A stretch of DNA of 64,000 bases from Affinundibacterium flavidum. GTDB lineage: Bacteria > Pseudomonadota > Gammaproteobacteria > Burkholderiales > Burkholderiaceae_D. The notes under the pieces were generated by a model. It did no database searches, had not been told where the DNA came from, and was given only the letters and a program-made list of their open reading frames with translations. A program made the translations under genes and the position numbers. Below are positions 63,593-64,000 of the stretch, piece by piece (the stretch's first letter is position 1; each line of letters opens with the position of its first letter). The stretch covers positions 186,001 to 250,000 of the forward strand of contig NZ_JACOGA010000003.1 in NCBI RefSeq assembly GCF_014284175.1, written 5' to 3'.

Positions 63593-64000
63593 CTATAGTG
63601 TAGTCGCTAATTCTGCCGCATGGGGAACTCCAAGCGGGCAGACCATAGGCAAAAAACTGTCGGTTCTGTCTGAGTATGCCAGCAAAGCACCATTCGTCAT
63701 ATCAAAATACCAGCCATGCAAGGCAATATCACCACTGAGTTCGCGCTCAGCAACCCAGGGAAAGCTACGCAAATTATTCAAAGACAAAATGATCGCCCCT
63801 AACTCACAGGCGTGATTCTGTACTTCTGTCGCACAATGACCTAGTTGGTTGAGCACCTGCTGCTTAACAGGCTCCACAATACGCATCCAACGTCCGATAA
63901 AATCAATTTCACGACTAGGTTGATAACCTTGCATCAGCGCACGGATACCACCGCATTTTTCATGCCCCATCACGATAATCCGCTTTACATTTAGTGCCTC
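63593..64000 (-). CDS. Beta-carbonic anhydrase, 5' part cut by window edge
   Basis: The last 136 codons of a beta-type carbonic anhydrase (the enzyme interconverting CO2 and bicarbonate). The frame is open to the window end, reading EALNVKRIIVMGHEKCGG, so the true start is outside. HEKCGG holds the second half of the zinc site (His-x2-Cys); the first cysteine and the Asp-Arg pair must lie in the missing part. The C-terminal GWYFDMTNGALLAYSDRTDSF is the family's end strand region. It is close to the NarX gene, on the same strand, 55 bp before its start. Confidence 0.85.
   Translation of the reverse strand, partial: EALNVKRIIVMGHEKCGGIRALMQGYQPSREIDFIGRWMRIVEPVKQQVLNQLGHCATEVQNHACELGAIILSLNNLRSFPWVAERELSGDIALHGWYFDMTNGALLAYSDRTDSFLPMVCPLGVPHAAELATTL

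Noticed and set aside
63593-63973. Short 126-residue carbonic anhydrase as a complete gene
   Set aside because: The frame continues open to the window end and the N-terminal zinc ligands are missing, so it is a truncated view of a longer gene.

Overview
The window looks like a chromosomal segment of a betaproteobacterium, most likely Burkholderiales/Oxalobacteraceae (Undibacterium-like). This is inference from gene content and order: a cysI-DUF934-cysH-cysD-cysN-cobA sulfate block, lptG-lptF divergent from pepA, a prpR / prpB-prpC-acnD-prpF-prpE propionate locus, and a narX-narL-Crp/Fnr-narK nitrate block. GC looks moderate. I saw no rRNA, tRNA, CRISPR array, transposase or phage gene.

Layout. 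0.4-4 kb: small PstS-like periplasmic protein plus porin, RNase HI-like protein, DinB-fold protein and a small exported protein. 4.5-12.5 kb: TauE/SafE permease followed by an assimilatory sulfate operon running through an APS-type reductase to sulfite reductase and ending with cobA; a short CbiX/SirB-like chelatase nearby could finish the siroheme that sulfite reductase needs. A bacteriohemerythrin lies between them. 12.5-17.3 kb: lptG/lptF, pepA, xthA. 17.3-21 kb: a long gene-poor stretch around a secreted M43-like metalloprotease and an HDOD protein. 21-32.2 kb: a complete 2-methylcitrate cycle with its sigma-54 activator PrpR, a textbook -24/-12 promoter and a helically phased TGAAACA array. 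Its gene spacers are filled with structured repeats.

32.4-41 kb: a three-gene signalling operon (receiver, CheC-like protein, PAS-GGDEF), an orphan solute-binding protein, a GAF/PAS histidine kinase, an exported amidohydrolase and a DUF6445-type oxygenase-fold protein. 41-49.8 kb: a single 2908-residue gene with a DUF4214 N-terminus and 23 Ig-like repeats that have expanded as three-repeat blocks of 343 residues. 50-53 kb: an RCC1 lipoprotein and a second orphan solute-binding protein. 53-58 kb: a tightly overlapping ABC export operon with two adaptor genes between ATPase and permease, one of them a head-to-tail double adaptor. 58-64 kb: nitrate transporter, Crp/Fnr regulator, NarL and NarX, and a beta-carbonic anhydrase cut by the window edge.

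The most interesting unexplained signals are: the double-adaptor exporter; the 343-residue higher-order repeat; a pair of 94-bp palindromic elements with compensatory changes upstream of prpE; three related inverted-repeat elements in successive prp spacers; and recurrent degenerate short tandem arrays (8-13 bp units) in at least eight intergenic regions.
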